Positions 4,546 through 7,800 of a stretch of DNA of 7,800 nt are shown here, one piece after another. Numbering within the stretch: the first letter of the stretch is position 1; each line of letters begins with the position of its first letter. The stretch comes from an uncultured Prevotella sp. (GTDB taxonomy: Bacteria > Bacteroidota > Bacteroidia > Bacteroidales > Bacteroidaceae): contig USSF01000078.1 of NCBI GenBank assembly GCA_900557405.1, forward strand, positions 1-7,800, given 5' to 3'. The notes beneath the pieces were generated by a model, which worked only from the letters and a program-made list of their open reading frames with translations, was not told where the DNA came from and searched no databases. Both the position numbers and the translations under genes were made by a program.

Positions 4546-7500
4546 ATGAAAAGATTCTTTTCCTATCTTACTCTGGCGATAACCTTCGCAGTGGCCGGTG
4601 TGCTGCCTTCGGCGGCCCAGGGCTATGAGCGTGATGTCGCCAGAAAGACAGCCGTGCCGCAGAAGGGGAGCTATCTGCTGCAGGTGCCGTTTGAGTTCGC
4701 ATTGCAGAGCAAGTCGGAGTTCGAGATGCTCACGCTTGAAGCGTCGGCAACCTCCGGCAAGTGGTTCTATGTGGGAAACTACAAGGCTATGGGAACACCG
4801 TCGCCCAAGAAATACGACGGGGCGTACAGGGATGTGGACAGCTGGGCTTTCATGCCGGGAGCAGTGTTCACGAAGGCAGACAACAACTATGAACTGTCTT
4901 TCGAGCAGTTCGGAAACATGTCGTTCAACTATTCGCGAGTGGAGGTGTGGATAGGCACATCGCCATCGGCCGCCGGAATGGTTACGAAAATCGGAACGGT
5001 GGACAATTTCCAGAACAATATGAACACTGACCCTGCCGTGAAGCAGAAATTCAGTTTCGGACTGCCGGGAGGCGTGGCAGGAACATACTACATCGGTTTC
5101 CACTGCACAACGACAGCCGAGCAGGACGGATGGAGCTATATCAACAATATCTCCGTGGGCGAGACGGCATCCAGCGCCGCCGCACCGGCAACGGTGACAG
5201 ACGCCGTGGTGAAGGCAGGCGAAAAGGGTGCACTGAAGGCAAGCGTGAGCTTCAGAATGCCAACCGTGGATATGGGAAACAAGGCCCTGCCGGCAGACAA
5301 GAAGCTGACCGCCGTGGTGAAATCCGAGGTGGACACGAAGAGCGTGGAGGCATTGCCGGGGGCAGACGTCAGTCTGGACGTGGCAACGAAGCAGGGCGAC
5401 AACAGGATTACGGTGCAGGTGAACAACGAGAAGGAAGGTTCGCCATACGAATACTCCGTATATACAGGAGAGGTATTGCCTATGCGCATACACAACCTGA
5501 AAGGAGTGCTCTCCCGCGACAACATGACCTACACGCTGACGTGGACCGCCCCCGACAAGGGCGAGAACGACGGATACGTGGACTTTGCCGATCTCGACTA
5601 CGACATCTACCAGTATGACGACCAGAAGCAGGACTATACGTATCTCACCACGGTGGGCAAGGCTCTCACCTATACCTATACATTGGCTGCGGGCGAGAAG
5701 CTGCGCACGGTGCGCCTGGCCGTCTTTGCGCGCAATGCCGCCGGAACAAGTACCGACCGCATGAACTGGGTGGACCAGGACCGCGTGTATGTGGCCGATA
5801 TGGTGGGCGAACCGTATACGCTGCCCGTCATAGAGGAGTTTGACAACCAGCAGATAAAATATACTCCGATAAGGATAATGTATCCCAACGAAGACTACCG
5901 CGGACGCTGGACAATCCAGGACCCGGGCGAAATCCTGCCGGATGCCAACCAGTCGGCACTCATGGGATGGGATCCGCTCACCGAAGACCCCACGATGGGG
6001 CGTGCAGCCATAGCGAAGTTCTCCACGCTGGGCAAATCGGCGCAGGCTTTCTCAGTGCGGCTGCTGAAGTATATCGGATATTCGTCGAAGATGACATTCT
6101 ATGTGGCCGACTACGATACAGACCCCGACAATCCGTGCAAGATAGGCGAGGTGGACTGCAACGAAGGCAACGAGACGGCGTGGGCGGACTACACCTTCCC
6201 GATACCGGAGAAGTTCATGAACAAGGAGTGGATACAGATTATCGTGGACGCACAGTATGATGAATACAACTATATGTATGCCATCGACCGCTACAGCATT
6301 GCAGGCACACACGGCAAAGACCTCTCGGTAGTAGGCGTGACAGGACCGCAGGCGCTCGAAATCTCATCCACGGGCGAATACACAGCCGAGGTATATAACA
6401 TAGGTACGAACACGGCCGCGGCGAAGGGACAGTTTGAGGTGGTCTACGACGGAACCACCGTTGCACGCACGCAGACCGTGGACAATCAGACGATAGCCTC
6501 GGGCGACAAATACACGTTCAGCTACAAGTATACTCCGCTCGCCGACGACTACGGCAAGAACGTGGCCATACGCTTCACGCTGACCGGCGGCGACGAGGAT
6601 GCCACGAACGATGCGGCAGAGCAGCAGGTGGAGGTAAGGCTTGCGGAGACTCCTGTGGTAACCACTCTTGAGGCATCTCCGGCAGGCGGCGGAGTGGAGC
6701 TGTCATGGCAGCTGCCGGCGCTGAACAAGACATTGGTGGCGGCGTTTGATGATGAAGAGGCGTTCTCTTACGGAGCAACGATAGACGGATTCACCAACTA
6801 CGACGGCGACGGCAAGACCGTGTGCAAGTTCAACAGTCTGACGATGCCGAACGAGGCCTTGCCTAAGGCATTCATGGTGGTGAATCCGGAGCAGATCGGT
6901 GCCACAGACCTCGATGCACACAGTGGTTCGCAGTATCTTATGGCGATTTGTCCGGATATGGAAAACGGTGCTTATCCGGCAGCTGACGACTGGCTCATCT
7001 CGCCCGAAGTGAAGGGCGGAAGCGTGTTCTCTTTCTGGATGGACATCATCAACGAGAAATATCCCGAGAGCGTAAGGGTGAAGGTTTCCACAACCGACGC
7101 GCAGCCGGAAAGCTTCGTGGCCATAGACGGCGGTTCGATACTGAAGGTGAAGAAAGGCTGGCAGAAGTATGAATACGTATTGCCTGAGGATGCAAAATAC
7201 GTAGCGGTAAACTATATCAGCCAGGACAAGTTCGGAATCCTTGTTGACGACATCAAGTATGTATCCGCAACCGACCTGTATGCCGTGAAGGCCTACAACA
7301 TCTACCGCAACGGTACGAAGACGGGAATGACAGGCGATGAGGCCACATCCGGCTGCAGCTACAGTGATACAGGGCTTGATGCCGGCACATACGCATACCA
7401 GATTGCCGTGGTTACGGCCGACGGCGAGGAGCACGCACTCTCGAACACCGCAACCGTGACACTCGACCCGACGGGATTGGACGGGATTGATGCCGACGGA

Positions 7501-7617
7501 GGCGTGGCTGTGAAAGACAGCTATCTCGTGGACGGAATGCGCACGGAAGGTCTGCAGAAGGGCTTGAACATTCTGAGAATGGCCGACGGAACTGTGAAGA
7601 AGGTGGTGCGCAAGTAG
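4546..7617 (+). CDS. large exported adhesin-like protein with choice-of-anchor J / cleaved-adhesin-type and Fn3-like domains
   Basis: A 1023-residue exported protein of unknown specific function. The start is set by AAGGAG at 4533-4538, seven bases before the ATG, and by the signal peptide (1-24, cleavage SAA-Q). Domains that I infer from sequence pattern: 25-205, a jelly-roll-like choice-of-anchor J-type module (ends GWSYINNISV); about 208-310 and 312-415, Ig/Fn3-like beta domains, the second with LTWTAP; about 425-586, a second choice-of-anchor J-like module (starts PVIEEFDN) with Cys531 and Cys538; 590-700, a CARDB-like domain (LSVVGVTG, EVYNIGTNTA); 702-970, an Fn3 domain whose first strands (GGGVELSWQLP) are separated from the rest (YNIYRNGTK, GTYAYQIAVV) by a cleaved-adhesin-type module at about 730-908 (DDWLISPEV, FGILVDDIKYV). 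The end, 975-1023, resembles a short type A sorting domain (YLVDGMRTEG, KGLNILRMADGTVKKVVRK). This suggests export to the surface, possibly by a type IX system. No catalytic motif or transmembrane segment is seen after the signal peptide. Likely roles are adhesion or binding of host or polysaccharide ligands, by inference only. Confidence 0.85.
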   Translation: MKRFFSYLTLAITFAVAGVLPSAAQGYERDVARKTAVPQKGSYLLQVPFEFALQSKSEFEMLTLEASATSGKWFYVGNYKAMGTPSPKKYDGAYRDVDSWAFMPGAVFTKADNNYELSFEQFGNMSFNYSRVEVWIGTSPSAAGMVTKIGTVDNFQNNMNTDPAVKQKFSFGLPGGVAGTYYIGFHCTTTAEQDGWSYINNISVGETASSAAAPATVTDAVVKAGEKGALKASVSFRMPTVDMGNKALPADKKLTAVVKSEVDTKSVEALPGADVSLDVATKQGDNRITVQVNNEKEGSPYEYSVYTGEVLPMRIHNLKGVLSRDNMTYTLTWTAPDKGENDGYVDFADLDYDIYQYDDQKQDYTYLTTVGKALTYTYTLAAGEKLRTVRLAVFARNAAGTSTDRMNWVDQDRVYVADMVGEPYTLPVIEEFDNQQIKYTPIRIMYPNEDYRGRWTIQDPGEILPDANQSALMGWDPLTEDPTMGRAAIAKFSTLGKSAQAFSVRLLKYIGYSSKMTFYVADYDTDPDNPCKIGEVDCNEGNETAWADYTFPIPEKFMNKEWIQIIVDAQYDEYNYMYAIDRYSIAGTHGKDLSVVGVTGPQALEISSTGEYTAEVYNIGTNTAAAKGQFEVVYDGTTVARTQTVDNQTIASGDKYTFSYKYTPLADDYGKNVAIRFTLTGGDEDATNDAAEQQVEVRLAETPVVTTLEASPAGGGVELSWQLPALNKTLVAAFDDEEAFSYGATIDGFTNYDGDGKTVCKFNSLTMPNEALPKAFMVVNPEQIGATDLDAHSGSQYLMAICPDMENGAYPAADDWLISPEVKGGSVFSFWMDIINEKYPESVRVKVSTTDAQPESFVAIDGGSILKVKKGWQKYEYVLPEDAKYVAVNYISQDKFGILVDDIKYVSATDLYAVKAYNIYRNGTKTGMTGDEATSGCSYSDTGLDAGTYAYQIAVVTADGEEHALSNTATVTLDPTGLDGIDADGGVAVKDSYLVDGMRTEGLQKGLNILRMADGTVKKVVRK

Positions 7618-7661
7618 GCATTGCCGGCTTTCGTTCCCACAAGGGAAATGAAAAAATGAAG

Positions 7662-7706
7662 AGGGCGTATCAAGGCGGGAAGCAATTTCCTGTTTTGATA
7701 CGCCCT
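7662..7706 (+). terminator. long wobble-containing hairpin downstream of the exported-protein gene
   Basis: A 20-base arm at 7662-7681 pairs with 7687-7706 around a 5-base loop. The outer 12 pairs (AGGGCGTATCAA) are perfect and the inner 8 include three G-U pairs. The wobbles work only in RNA read from the plus strand. On the minus strand they become A-C mismatches, so the hairpin appears shaped for the plus transcript. It begins 44 bases after the stop codon. Only three T follow, so termination may be inefficient or the hairpin may protect the 3' end. Confidence 0.6.
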
Positions 7707-7800
7707 TTGTCCAACTTGTCCTCATTTGTTTTCATTTGTTCTTAATGATAACCTCAAATCCGCAACCTATAGGGTTTAGTGGGATTTTGCTTGCAAAGCG
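7707..7800. other. terminal AT-rich spacer, no gene seen
   Basis: This stretch contains a near-perfect 10-base tandem (TCATTTGTT at 7722-7730 and 7732-7740) and no reading frame with a usable start. It probably belongs to the intergenic region before a gene outside the window. Confidence 0.5.

Noticed and set aside
6703..7725. 340-codon minus-strand frame opposite the 3' part of the exported-protein gene
   Set aside because: His/Val/Cys-rich shadow of a GC-rich gene, without motifs or a ribosome binding site. It also crosses the downstream hairpin. The same reasoning applies to the minus-strand frame at 4528-5493.
7721..7740. 10-base tandem TCATTTGTT as a regulatory repeat
   Set aside because: Two short T-rich copies in AT-rich DNA are easily explained by slippage. 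Nothing ties them to a promoter within the window.

Overview
The window looks like a chromosomal segment from a member of the Bacteroidales, probably Prevotellaceae or a close relative. Three things support this. Promoters match the Bacteroidetes TTTG-N19-TAnnTTTG pattern (perfect at 4468-4498, with further TAnnTTTG boxes at 1450-1457 and 3441-3448). Two signal peptides have Gln directly after the putative cleavage Ala. The large secreted protein combines adhesin-type and Fn3-like domains and ends in a C-terminal block of the Bacteroidetes sorting-domain type. Coding DNA is clearly GC-richer than the AT-rich spacers. The exact genus is inference.

Layout: a dGTPase-family dNTP triphosphohydrolase (minus, 70-1410) and a LOG/TIGR00730-type phosphoribohydrolase (plus, 1561-2097) diverge from a 150-bp promoter region. 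Both are nucleotide-metabolism enzymes. The LOG gene runs tail-to-tail into, and overlaps by 26 bp, a secreted alpha/beta-hydrolase of the acetyl-xylan/feruloyl esterase type (minus, 2072-2899). From 2900 to 3713 there is no well supported gene. That stretch holds a stem-loop (3041-3065), a GC-rich block with a 44-codon minus-strand reading frame of doubtful status, an orphan promoter-like box on the minus strand, and a strong terminator (3619-3659) belonging to the next gene.

An Hsp20-type small heat-shock protein (minus, 3714-4136) and a 1023-residue multidomain exported protein (plus, 4546-7617) diverge from a 409-bp spacer. This spacer is the most structured non-coding part of the window. 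It has a 66-bp GC-rich segment bracketed by a 7-bp direct repeat, an exact 21-bp repeat at 22-bp period, a 7-bp GC inverted repeat, and a textbook Bacteroidetes promoter for the exported protein. A long hairpin with G-U wobbles (7662-7706) follows that gene. The last 90 bases contain no gene that I can support.

The genes do not form one pathway. The window reads as housekeeping and stress genes next to an envelope/secreted module (esterase, large adhesin-like protein). I found no mobile-element gene, CRISPR array, tRNA or rRNA, and no clearly new multi-gene system. The best leads are the regulatory or repeat architecture between hsp20 and the exported protein, and the domain arrangement of that protein.
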